The position numbers and the translations under genes are program-made. From Methylobacillus sp. MM3 (GTDB lineage: Bacteria > Pseudomonadota > Gammaproteobacteria > Burkholderiales > Methylophilaceae), in NCBI RefSeq assembly GCF_001645185.1, contig NZ_LXTQ01000001.1, positions 434,001-498,000 on the forward strand: 64,000 nt of DNA. The letters are read 5' to 3'. Under the pieces are notes generated by a model. That model did no database searches and was not told the DNA's origin. It saw nothing but the letters and a program-made list of their open reading frames with translations. Position 1 is the first letter of the stretch, and every line of letters begins with the position of its first letter. Below are positions 44,755 through 52,723 of the stretch, in pieces.

Positions 44755-46083
44755 CTATCCCTTCACTTTGACGTGCACGACCATGGGCCGGCCGTCGGTT
44801 CGTTCATAGTTCTTGAGTTGATCGATCAGCGTGTCGTCCAGAATGTAATCTCTCGCGAGCAGCAACAGGCCGTCGCGTGTCATCAGGTCGCGCGTCAGCA
44901 CCATATCGGGCTTGAGGTCGCCGGTGTGAAGGGCGATTTCACGCTCGTACGGGACGGGTTCGCCGCCGCCCAGCATCGCCAAAAAGGCATCGACGACCTG
45001 CGGATCGTAACGCTTGCCGCGTCCCTCCTTGATGAAAGTCAGCGCATCCTCGGCATTGAGCCGCTTGCTCATCAGATAACCCTGTTGTGCCGCGTCGTAC
45101 TCATTGGCAACCGTCAGCACGCGCGCGCCGAGCGGAATCGCCAGGCCGGAAAGCGCATCGGGAAAGCCCTGGCCGTCGAAGCGCTCGTGATGGCTGCGGA
45201 TCAGCCTGGCGGCACCGTGCAATTGCTCCAGCGCCATCAGCGCAGTCTGCCCCACCACCGGATGCTTCATGACCGCGGCGCGCTCTTCGCCCGCCAGCGT
45301 GTTGAACGGCTTGTGCAGCAATTTGTCCGGCAGGCCGATCTGGCCGATGTCGTGCAGCAGCGCGGCCACCATCACGTCCTGCACCTCGGTATCGCTCATG
45401 CCCATGCGCTTTGCCAGCTTGTGCGCGAGGTCGGCCACGCGGCGCGAATGACCCGACATCTCCCCTTCACGCAATTCCATCAGATTTGAAAACACGCGAA
45501 TCGAAGTCAAAAAGCTCTTTTTCAGCCTTTCGTGCGCTACCTCGAGAAAACCCATGGTCTGCCGCACCTCTTCGGTACGCGCCTTGACCTTTTCCTCCAG
45601 ATTGGCGTTGAGGTCACGCAACTCCTCGTTCTGTTTATGCGTCAGCTCTTCCAGCCTCGCCTTTTCGCGCTCCAGTATTTTCTGCTCCAGCGCGTGGCGT
45701 ACCGTGAGGCAGATATCGTTGTCTTCCCACGGCTTGGCGATGTAACGGTAAATCTGCCCCTTGTTGATGGCGTCGATAGTCGAGGAAATATCAGCGTAAC
45801 CGGTGAGCAGGATGCGGACGGTATCGGGCGATTTCAGCCGCACCTGCTCCAGGAATTGCGCGCCGTCCATAACCGGCATGCGCATGTCGGAAATCACCAG
45901 GTCTATAGCCTCGCTATCGAATATTTCCAACCCTTGCGCGCCGCTTTCGGCGATGAAGATGCGATAGCCCAACGGACGGAACAGCCGACGCAATGCAGAC
46001 AGGATATTCGGCTCGTCATCCACGAAGAGCAGAGTGGCTTGCAGTTCCTGTTGCGGATTATCGGCGGTCATGACGGTATTCAC
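44755..46083 (-). CDS. Receiver-HD-GYP c-di-GMP phosphodiesterase (RpfG-like)
   Basis: The 442-residue protein has a receiver (about 15-135; D66 in LVISDMRMPVMDG), a coiled coil (about 135-190) and an HD-GYP domain (about 195-380). The HD pair is at 244-245 in ALLHDIGQIGLPDK, and the HHERFDGQGFP motif has GFP (306-308) in place of GYP. A C-terminal extension of about 60 residues follows. A GTG at 46083 is preferred because GAGGA stands seven bases upstream; the ATG four codons later lacks a site. HD-GYP enzymes hydrolyse c-di-GMP to GMP or pGpG. The Tyr-to-Phe change is conservative, so activity is plausible. Confidence 0.93.
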   Translation of the reverse strand: MNTVMTADNPQQELQATLLFVDDEPNILSALRRLFRPLGYRIFIAESGAQGLEIFDSEAIDLVISDMRMPVMDGAQFLEQVRLKSPDTVRILLTGYADISSTIDAINKGQIYRYIAKPWEDNDICLTVRHALEQKILEREKARLEELTHKQNEELRDLNANLEEKVKARTEEVRQTMGFLEVAHERLKKSFLTSIRVFSNLMELREGEMSGHSRRVADLAHKLAKRMGMSDTEVQDVMVAALLHDIGQIGLPDKLLHKPFNTLAGEERAAVMKHPVVGQTALMALEQLHGAARLIRSHHERFDGQGFPDALSGLAIPLGARVLTVANEYDAAQQGYLMSKRLNAEDALTFIKEGRGKRYDPQVVDAFLAMLGGGEPVPYEREIALHTGDLKPDMVLTRDLMTRDGLLLLARDYILDDTLIDQLKNYERTDGRPMVVHVKVKG

Positions 46084-46093
46084 GAACTGTTCC

Positions 46094-47899
46094 TCAAAGC
46101 ATGGTTTTTGTTTCGGGCCCCGGTTCCGGCTGTTTTACCGGCAACGCGATGCGAAACGTCGTGCCCTTGCCGACTTCGCTGGCGACATTGATGCTGCCGT
46201 GGTGCTTCTGGATGATGCTGTATGAAACGGACAATCCGAGCCCGGTACCGGTGCCGACCGGCTTGGTGGTAAAGAACGGATCGAAGATACGCGAAAGGTT
46301 TTCCGGCGAGATGCCCTTGCCGGTATCCGATACCTCCACCCAGACCATCTCATTTGCCGACCCGGTGCGGATAAGAATGGTGCCACGATCCTCGATGGCA
46401 TGCGCCGCATTCACCAGCAGGTTCATGAACACCTGGTTGAGCTGCGGCGGCAGGCATTCGATGTCGGGGATATCGCCGTATTCCTTCTTGACCTCCGCCT
46501 TGTACTTGATTTCGTTGTTGACGATGTTGAGTGTGCTGTCGATGCCCTGATGCAAATCCGCTTGCTGCCACTCCTCTTCCGAACCGACATGGGAAAAATC
46601 CTTCAGGTCCTGCACGATCTTCTTTACCCGCGTGATGCCTTCGCGGCTCTCGCCCATCAGCGCCGCCACGTCCTCGCGCAGGAAGCCGAGGTCAGCCTTC
46701 CGCTTGACCGCGCGTACGACGTTGATCGCCTCCGCATGCGACGCCAGCAGAGGCTCGAACTTTTCGTAGACGTCCAGCACGACGAACACCTCATCCAGGT
46801 ATTTCTGCAACGAACCGAGATTGGAATAAACATAGCCGATGGGGTTGTTGATCTCGTGCGCCACGCCCGCCGCCAGCTGTCCGATAGACGCCATTTTTTC
46901 CGATTGCAGCAGCTGGCTCTGGATATCCTGCAACTTGGCGTAGGCCTCCTGCAGTTCCGCATGGCTTTTCTTCAGCTTGATTTCGGCTTCGCGGCTTTGC
47001 GTGATGTCCGTACCCAGCCCGTTCAGGCTCACGGGCTCACCGTTTTCGCCGAAAATGGCGTGGATGTGGTCGTGTATCCAACGCACCTCGCCATCCGGCC
47101 GCATAATGCGGTATTCGATGTCGAGCACGCCTTTTTCGAGAATTTCCGGCATGCACTGGCCGACGCGCTTGCGGTCGTCGGGATGCACCGTCTGGAACCA
47201 CAGGTTGGAATCGGCCATGAACTCTGCGATGGACCGGCCATAGACGTTTTCTGCCGCGGGGTTGAGGAAAAGCGTTTCGAACGTGTCCGGCGTAATCGAC
47301 CAGACCACGTTATCGAGCGCGCTGAGGATCTGCTCCAGGTGCTCGCGCGATTGCAGCGCCAGCCGGTGGGCTTCCTGCTGCGCGATGTGCAGCTTCATGT
47401 TTTCGATGACGATGGAGATCAGGTTTACCAGCAAGGTGCCCTGTTCGAGATCCGCGTGCGTGAAAGGGGCGCGGATCTCGGCGCGATTGACGCAAAGCGC
47501 GCCCAACATGCGCTTTTCCAGTTTGAGCGGCCAGCACATCGAGCAGCCGACCCGCTCCTTGTGGGAATGGAGCTTGAGATTGCTGAAGCGCGCATCCTTT
47601 GCCGCATCGCCGACCAGCATCACCGGTTCGCCGTGGCGCATCACCCAGCCCAGCAGGCTTTCCTCGCATTTCACGCTGCTGCCGACGGTATTCTCCGGCA
47701 AGCCGGTTCCGGCGACGATGGTCATTTCGAAGCAATCTTCCGTGTCGCACAGGGCCAGTGAGCCGGTATCCGCGCCGAAGCCCCGGATGATGTGCTGGAG
47801 TATCTGCTGCTGCACGATGGCAGGCGTTTCGCGCAAAAGCTGCGACTGACCGAGAAGATACAGTTCGTACAGCCAGGGAAGTTGCGTTTCTTTTTCCAT
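46094..47899 (-). CDS. GAF-PAS histidine kinase
   Basis: This 601-residue soluble kinase has an N-terminal GAF domain (about 20-170) with several cysteines (CDTEDC, VGCSMCWPL), a PAS/PAC domain (about 185-305), a coiled coil and HisKA with H348 in GVAHEINNPIGYVYSN. The ATPase has LLVNAAHAIEDRG, DTGKGISPENLSRIFDPFFT and GTGLGLSVS. There are no membrane helices. It belongs to the same kinase type as the protein at 42258. GGAAA stands before the ATG. The GAF cysteines might bind a cofactor, which cannot be decided from sequence. It lies ten bases upstream of the HD-GYP gene, its likely phosphate acceptor. Confidence 0.94.
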   Translation of the reverse strand: MEKETQLPWLYELYLLGQSQLLRETPAIVQQQILQHIIRGFGADTGSLALCDTEDCFEMTIVAGTGLPENTVGSSVKCEESLLGWVMRHGEPVMLVGDAAKDARFSNLKLHSHKERVGCSMCWPLKLEKRMLGALCVNRAEIRAPFTHADLEQGTLLVNLISIVIENMKLHIAQQEAHRLALQSREHLEQILSALDNVVWSITPDTFETLFLNPAAENVYGRSIAEFMADSNLWFQTVHPDDRKRVGQCMPEILEKGVLDIEYRIMRPDGEVRWIHDHIHAIFGENGEPVSLNGLGTDITQSREAEIKLKKSHAELQEAYAKLQDIQSQLLQSEKMASIGQLAAGVAHEINNPIGYVYSNLGSLQKYLDEVFVVLDVYEKFEPLLASHAEAINVVRAVKRKADLGFLREDVAALMGESREGITRVKKIVQDLKDFSHVGSEEEWQQADLHQGIDSTLNIVNNEIKYKAEVKKEYGDIPDIECLPPQLNQVFMNLLVNAAHAIEDRGTILIRTGSANEMVWVEVSDTGKGISPENLSRIFDPFFTTKPVGTGTGLGLSVSYSIIQKHHGSINVASEVGKGTTFRIALPVKQPEPGPETKTML

Positions 47900-47934
47900 G
47901 ACGTTTCCTTTTGCTTGGAGCCTGTTTCAGGCTC

Positions 47935-48783
47935 TTACTCGCCGACGAGCTGAATGGATCCCATATACAATTGTTGCGCCGCCTGCGCCAGGGCCGGCCA
48001 TTCCGACTGATCCAGCGTGAGGCGGTCGTAAGCTTCGGCAGAGAGCATCGCGAATTTCTGCTCGCGTATCTTTCCCTGATCCAGGGCGTGCGCAAACAGA
48101 TTGGCGATATACACCACATCCGACAGGTTGCTTCTGCCGCTTGCATCCGGCGGGCTATGATGCAAGCGGATGGCATCGCGGATCGCCTGCGGGAATTTCC
48201 AGCGTTGGGCCAGTTCTCCGCCCAGGGCCGCGTGGTCATAACCAATAAGGTTGCGCTCGGCTTCGAGGAAGCTCTCATCGCTGGCTTCATCTACTGCTAC
48301 CACCTTTGCTGCGGCGGGATACTCCATCACGATGATCAGCTTGCCGATATCGTGCAGCACGCCCGCAGTGAATGCGATCTCGGGATTCAATCCAAGTCTT
48401 TTCGCCAGCACCTTGGCGCATGCCGCGGTACAGATGCCATGGCGCCAGAAGACAACCAGATCGAACTCGCCGAGATTCTTGGGCGACGCATTAATGATGG
48501 CCGCCGCTGTCACCAACCCGCGCAGATTGTTGAACCCCAGCACCGAAATGGCTTCGAAAATCGTTCCCACCTGACCGGACAGGCCGAAAAACGCGGAATT
48601 GGCCACGCGCATCACGCGCGCCACCAGCGCCTGGTCGTTGGCGATCTTGCCGGCGAGCGTGGAAACATCCATGCGCTCGTTATCGAAGCTCTCCAGGATT
48701 TCCAGCACGACGCTGGGCAGGGACGGCAGCTTCTGCGCATGATCCAGCACGCTGGCAACCGACGTTTGTTGATCCGGACTCAT
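47935..48783 (-). CDS. HDOD domain signalling protein
   Basis: This 282-residue protein is nearly all HDOD domain: LPSLPSVVLEILE at the start, VMRVANSAFFGLSGQVGTI, AISVLGFNNLRGLV and AGVLHDIGKLI, which keeps an HD pair. HDOD proteins are non-enzymatic or uncertain adaptors that act in chemotaxis, motility and stress pathways, often beside kinases and c-di-GMP proteins. GGAG is six bases before the ATG. It lies between the globin-GGDEF-EAL gene and the GAF-PAS kinase. Family HD residues are often not catalytic, so no activity is claimed. Confidence 0.93.
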   Translation of the reverse strand: MSPDQQTSVASVLDHAQKLPSLPSVVLEILESFDNERMDVSTLAGKIANDQALVARVMRVANSAFFGLSGQVGTIFEAISVLGFNNLRGLVTAAAIINASPKNLGEFDLVVFWRHGICTAACAKVLAKRLGLNPEIAFTAGVLHDIGKLIIVMEYPAAAKVVAVDEASDESFLEAERNLIGYDHAALGGELAQRWKFPQAIRDAIRLHHSPPDASGRSNLSDVVYIANLFAHALDQGKIREQKFAMLSAEAYDRLTLDQSEWPALAQAAQQLYMGSIQLVGE

Positions 48784-48836
48784 GGATGACTCCTTATCGA
48801 TTTATGCACGGCATGCATGAGGCTACAGAGCACCGC

Positions 48837-51800
48837 CTATACCGGAGAAAACACCAGAATGCAGCCTTGCGCCTTGCACATGTCGCCCATGCGATGGCAC
48901 ATCACATGAAAACGACGGCCATCGGCCAGCATCACGGTATGCGATTCGCCGGCAGCCTCGTCGGCCAGCGCCACCCACGTTTCCGGCAGACAGTCGCGCG
49001 CATTGGACCCAAGCAGGGAGCCCATTCCTCCCTGGGTCAGCAGGCTATCCGCCTGACGGTTGGCGATGACGATCAACCCTTCGTCGTCGATGCCGATCAC
49101 GCCCGCCGGAAGATGCTCCAGAATTTCCTGCGACACCTGCAGCACGCCGATGTTGTGGCGCAGGGTCTCGGTCTTTTCTGCCACGCGCACTTCCAGAGCG
49201 CGATTGATTTCCGAAAGCTCGCCGTTGGCACGTTCCAGTTCGCGGGCCAACCGGGCGTTTTCCTGCTTGAGTTCATGCCGCTGGAAAGCTTCGTGCACCT
49301 GTTCGCGCAGTTGCTCATCGTCCCACGGCTTGGTCAGAAACTTGTAGATAGCACCTTCATTGATCGCGTCCGTGACCGATTTCAGTTCGGTATAGCCGGA
49401 CAGCACGATGCGTATCGTGTCGGGGTAGATATCCTTCACCTTGCCGAGGAACTCGACGCCGGTCATTTCCGGCATGCGTTGATCGGAAATAATCACGCCC
49501 ACCGGATTGTCGGCCAGGATTTCCAAGCCTTCCTTGCCGCTGGTCGCGGTCAGGATGCGGTATCCATCCGCGCGCAGCAGCCGCTTGAGCGACATCGCAA
49601 TGTTGGGCTCGTCGTCCACCAGCAGCAGGACGCGCTCCAGCGCCTGCCCTCCTGCCGCTGTCGGCAAGCCTGCAAAGCCTTGTATGAAAGTCTTACACGC
49701 GTCAGCCGGCATGGGCTGGCTCAACAGATAACCCTGTATCTCGTCGCAATGATGACTGACCAGAAAGTGCAGATGCCCGGCAGTCTCCACTCCTTCGGCA
49801 ATAACGCGCAGCTTCAGCTCGTGGGCCATGCCGATAATCGAACGGACAAGTGCCGCCGAGGCCGGATCGGTATTGATGCTGCGCACGAAGGATTGGTCGA
49901 TCTTGACGGAGGTAACAGGAAAGCGGCGCAGATAGGAAAGCGATGAATAGCCGGTACCGAAGTCATCCACCGATAAACGGACGCCCAACTTGCGCAGTGC
50001 CAGGATGGCTTCGCCAACAACCTCGGTCTCCTGCATGAACAGGCTTTCGGTCAGCTCCAGCTTGAGCATGGAATTCGGCAACCCCGTTGCACGCAGGATG
50101 CGTTCCACCACATGGGCCAGTTCGGGCTGCATGAACTGCCTGACCGACACATTGACTGCCATGCGCAACTCCGGCAATCCGGCGGCACGCCATGCAACCG
50201 CCTGGCGGCAGGCCGTTTCCAGTATCCACTCGCCCAGTGGCACGATCAGCCCGGTCTCCTCCATCAACGGAATAAACTCGGCAGGCGACACCATGCCCAG
50301 CTCCGGATGCTGCCATCGCACCAGTGCCTCGACGCCGACGATCTGACCGGTATCAAGATCCGCCTGCGGCTGGTAATACAGCACGAATTCGTTGCGTGCC
50401 AGCGCCTGCCGCAGCATGTTTTCGAATTGCAGCCGGTGTACCGCCGCTGCGTTCATTTCATCGGTAAAGAATACGAAACGGTTTTTTCCGCCTTCCTTGG
50501 CGCGGTACATGGCAGCATCCGCATCCTTCAGCAGTGTTTGCACATCGGTGCCGTCGCGTGGGTAGACGCTGATGCCGATACTCGCCGTCAGGAAGAGTTC
50601 GTGCTCGCCGACGGTAAACGGTTGCGCCAGGGCCTCGATGGCATTTTTCGCAATCAGCGTGATGTCTTCGATGCGTGTCACATCGGACAGCATGATCATG
50701 AACTCGTCGCCGCCGGAACGCGCCACCGTATCGACTTCGCCAACGACACCAAGCAAACGCCCGGCGGCGGTTTGCAGCACGCCGTCGCCAATATCGTGCC
50801 CAAGGCTGTCATTGATGTTCTTGAAACGATCGAGATCGAGGAACAGCAGCGCCACCATGCCGCCGCTGCGATCCGCCTGCGCCATGGCCTGACGCAGGCG
50901 ATCCTGCAGCAGGCTGCGATTCGGCAGGCCGGTCAGTTCGTCGTAGGAAGCCAGAAACACGAGCTTTCTCTCGGCATCCTTCACTGCGGTGATATCCACC
51001 ATCAGGCCGCGCAAGCCGGTGATGCGCTCCTCCTTGTCGCGCACCACGCTGACGCGCCCGTGTATCCAGACGACCTTGCCCTCGCCCGTCCGAATCCGAT
51101 ACTCCATATCGTGCCCATGTCCCGACGCGATTTGGTCAAGGAGCTCGCCGACGGCTTTTTCGCGGTCATCGGGCAGGATGATTTCGCGCCAGAAGTCCGG
51201 CTCCTGCGTCCAGCGCGCCAGCGGATAACCCAGCATTTCCTGTGCCTGGTGGCTGACGAAAGTGAAGCGCATGGCGGTATCCGCTTCCCACACGATGGCA
51301 TCAATGCCGTCCAGCAAATCCTGGAGACGCCGCTCTAATTGCAGCGCCTCCTGCTTGTCCGCATGGTGGTAGGTGTCGATGGCCAGCCCGATATCGAACA
51401 GCACGATTTTCAGCAAGGCATTGAAGGTCTTGAGAAATTCCTCGTGATTGTCGCCGTAGAGCTTCCAGAGGTGAAACAGAAAGTCGGACAGGTACTTGCG
51501 ATAAGCGCCCAGATACCACTTGGGATCAAGCCCGACGCGCTTGTGGACGATACCGACATGCAGCCGCTTGTATACGTAATTGCTCTCGTATTCGCCGGCC
51601 GTCAGTCCTCGGAAATAGGTCGACAGGGTGTTTCTGAGCCGAGCCAGTGTTGCCTCGTCGGGCACCAGTTCGCGCACTTGCGAGAAATCGAGAAGATGGT
51701 TGAAAAATGTAGCAGCGATGTCTTCTTCGTAATCGTGCTGAATGGACTGCAAGCGCTTCAGCAACTCGACATCGATCTCGCCGAATTCGAGAAAGTGTTT

Positions 51801-51872
51801 GCGCCGGGCAATTTCCTCGGCATCAATGCCGAGTTCCCGGGCAATCGCAGCGCTTTTTTCAATCGGACTCAT
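48837..51872 (-). CDS. Globin-coupled sensor with PAS, GGDEF, EAL, receiver and PAS domains
   Basis: The 1011-residue protein has, in order: a heme globin sensor (about 15-170; proximal H110 in LHVGIVHKRVGLDPKWYLGA), PAS (about 185-300), GGDEF (intact GGDEF 387-391, DLDRFKNIND), EAL (EAL 515-517, LELTES, DDFGTGYSSL, AEGVE), receiver (747-865; D797 in IISDQRMPEMTG, TKPWDDE), coiled coil (865-905) and a C-terminal PAS-like domain. The inhibitory RxxD is lost (GEVD). No membrane helices occur. ATG 51872 is chosen over an upstream TTG, although no clear ribosome site is seen. It should bind O2, NO or CO and tune c-di-GMP synthesis or breakdown, with kinase input through D797. Confidence 0.95.
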   Translation of the reverse strand: MSPIEKSAAIARELGIDAEEIARRKHFLEFGEIDVELLKRLQSIQHDYEEDIAATFFNHLLDFSQVRELVPDEATLARLRNTLSTYFRGLTAGEYESNYVYKRLHVGIVHKRVGLDPKWYLGAYRKYLSDFLFHLWKLYGDNHEEFLKTFNALLKIVLFDIGLAIDTYHHADKQEALQLERRLQDLLDGIDAIVWEADTAMRFTFVSHQAQEMLGYPLARWTQEPDFWREIILPDDREKAVGELLDQIASGHGHDMEYRIRTGEGKVVWIHGRVSVVRDKEERITGLRGLMVDITAVKDAERKLVFLASYDELTGLPNRSLLQDRLRQAMAQADRSGGMVALLFLDLDRFKNINDSLGHDIGDGVLQTAAGRLLGVVGEVDTVARSGGDEFMIMLSDVTRIEDITLIAKNAIEALAQPFTVGEHELFLTASIGISVYPRDGTDVQTLLKDADAAMYRAKEGGKNRFVFFTDEMNAAAVHRLQFENMLRQALARNEFVLYYQPQADLDTGQIVGVEALVRWQHPELGMVSPAEFIPLMEETGLIVPLGEWILETACRQAVAWRAAGLPELRMAVNVSVRQFMQPELAHVVERILRATGLPNSMLKLELTESLFMQETEVVGEAILALRKLGVRLSVDDFGTGYSSLSYLRRFPVTSVKIDQSFVRSINTDPASAALVRSIIGMAHELKLRVIAEGVETAGHLHFLVSHHCDEIQGYLLSQPMPADACKTFIQGFAGLPTAAGGQALERVLLLVDDEPNIAMSLKRLLRADGYRILTATSGKEGLEILADNPVGVIISDQRMPEMTGVEFLGKVKDIYPDTIRIVLSGYTELKSVTDAINEGAIYKFLTKPWDDEQLREQVHEAFQRHELKQENARLARELERANGELSEINRALEVRVAEKTETLRHNIGVLQVSQEILEHLPAGVIGIDDEGLIVIANRQADSLLTQGGMGSLLGSNARDCLPETWVALADEAAGESHTVMLADGRRFHVMCHRMGDMCKAQGCILVFSPV

Positions 51873-51935
51873 GCCAGGCGACTCACTTATTGTTTTTCTT
51901 TCGCGAATAAACAAACCGTGCAAGTAATGCGCATC

Positions 51936-52517
51936 TTATAAAGACGTCAGCAACACTTTTTCGCCGCTGACCAGCCGTTGCGCGAGGGACGCGATACCTC
52001 CGGGATGGCCTCGGGCATTGGCGCGCAGCATGTCGAAGGCCGCCGCCCGATCCAGATGGTGGCGTTCCATGATAAGACCGACAGCCATGTCCGTCTCACG
52101 GGATGACAAGGATATATCTCCCAGATCGGCGTTGCCCAGCCTGAGCTGCTCCAGTTCATCGGCGCGCTTCAGCGCGACCTCGATGGCCGGCACGATGCGC
52201 GAGATTTCAACAGGTTTCAGCAGATAGCCGAGCGCACCGGCCTCGACGGCTGCCTTGACCAGGCTATCGTCGCTATGGGCAGAAAGAAAAATGAAAGGAG
52301 TAGCCGTTTCGCTCTTGAGTAAGCGCGCCACCTCGAGACCGCTCATATCGGGCATGATCATGTCGAGAATGGCGAGATCGGGTTTTTCGTGCTTGCATAT
52401 GCGCAGTGCCGGTTTGCCGCTATCCACCTGAAAGACCTGATAGCCAACCTTCCGCAAACCGAGACTGATCGTTGCCAGAACAGCCAGATCGTCATCCACC
52501 ACCAGAATTTTCGGCAT
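51936..52517 (-). CDS. ANTAR-domain response regulator (RNA-binding antiterminator)
   Basis: This 193-residue protein has a receiver (about 1-120; VVDDDLAVLATIS, phospho-acceptor Asp in AILDMIMPDMSG, FLSAHSDD, YLLKPVE) and a C-terminal ANTAR domain (about 130-190; TDMAVGLIMERHHLDRAAAF). ANTAR proteins bind paired RNA hairpins and prevent termination. GAGG stands seven bases before the ATG at 52517. It is the first gene of the nine-gene run, so it may regulate leader transcripts of this or other units. A 9-bp hairpin lies in its own leader (52540-52584). Confidence 0.94.
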   Translation of the reverse strand: MPKILVVDDDLAVLATISLGLRKVGYQVFQVDSGKPALRICKHEKPDLAILDMIMPDMSGLEVARLLKSETATPFIFLSAHSDDSLVKAAVEAGALGYLLKPVEISRIVPAIEVALKRADELEQLRLGNADLGDISLSSRETDMAVGLIMERHHLDRAAAFDMLRANARGHPGGIASLAQRLVSGEKVLLTSL

Positions 52518-52539
52518 AGCGGGCCTCGCTTTCCAGGGA

Positions 52540-52593
52540 ACCATGCCCGGAGCTCGCCGGAGACATGCTCAAGCAGGGCATGGTTTTTGTTTT
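52540..52593. other. Leader hairpin upstream of the ANTAR gene
   Basis: ACCATGCCC (52540-52548) and GGGCATGGT (52576-52584) form a perfect 9-bp stem around 27 bases. On the minus strand it would fold in the 5' leader, ending about 23 bases before the ANTAR ATG. On the plus strand it is followed by TTTTTGTTTT and resembles a terminator, though no plus-strand gene precedes it. An inner GAGC/GCTC pairing is possible. Confidence 0.5.
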
Positions 52594-52598
52594 CCTCC

Positions 52599-52628
52599 AA
52601 CATAGCACGACTTAATGATGAATGTAAC
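52599..52628 (-). promoter_or_regulatory. Possible promoter of the nine-gene signalling run
   Basis: On the minus strand GTTACA (52628-52623) and TATGTT (52604-52599) are 18 bases apart, each matching four of six sigma-70 consensus bases. Transcription would start near 52592 and give a leader of about 75 bases holding the 52540-52584 hairpin. Confidence 0.35.
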
Positions 52629-52723
52629 CCTATGCTGCGAAAGAGAAAATACCCATTATGCATAGGCGGGGATACTTTCCCGAAGTGACACCTCGCCCGC
52701 CAATCGGTAAACTTGCGCCGCTT

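Noticed and set aside
46400-47761. Plus-strand open frame of 453 codons
   Set aside because: Antisense to the GAF-PAS kinase; composition is typical of high-GC shadow frames.
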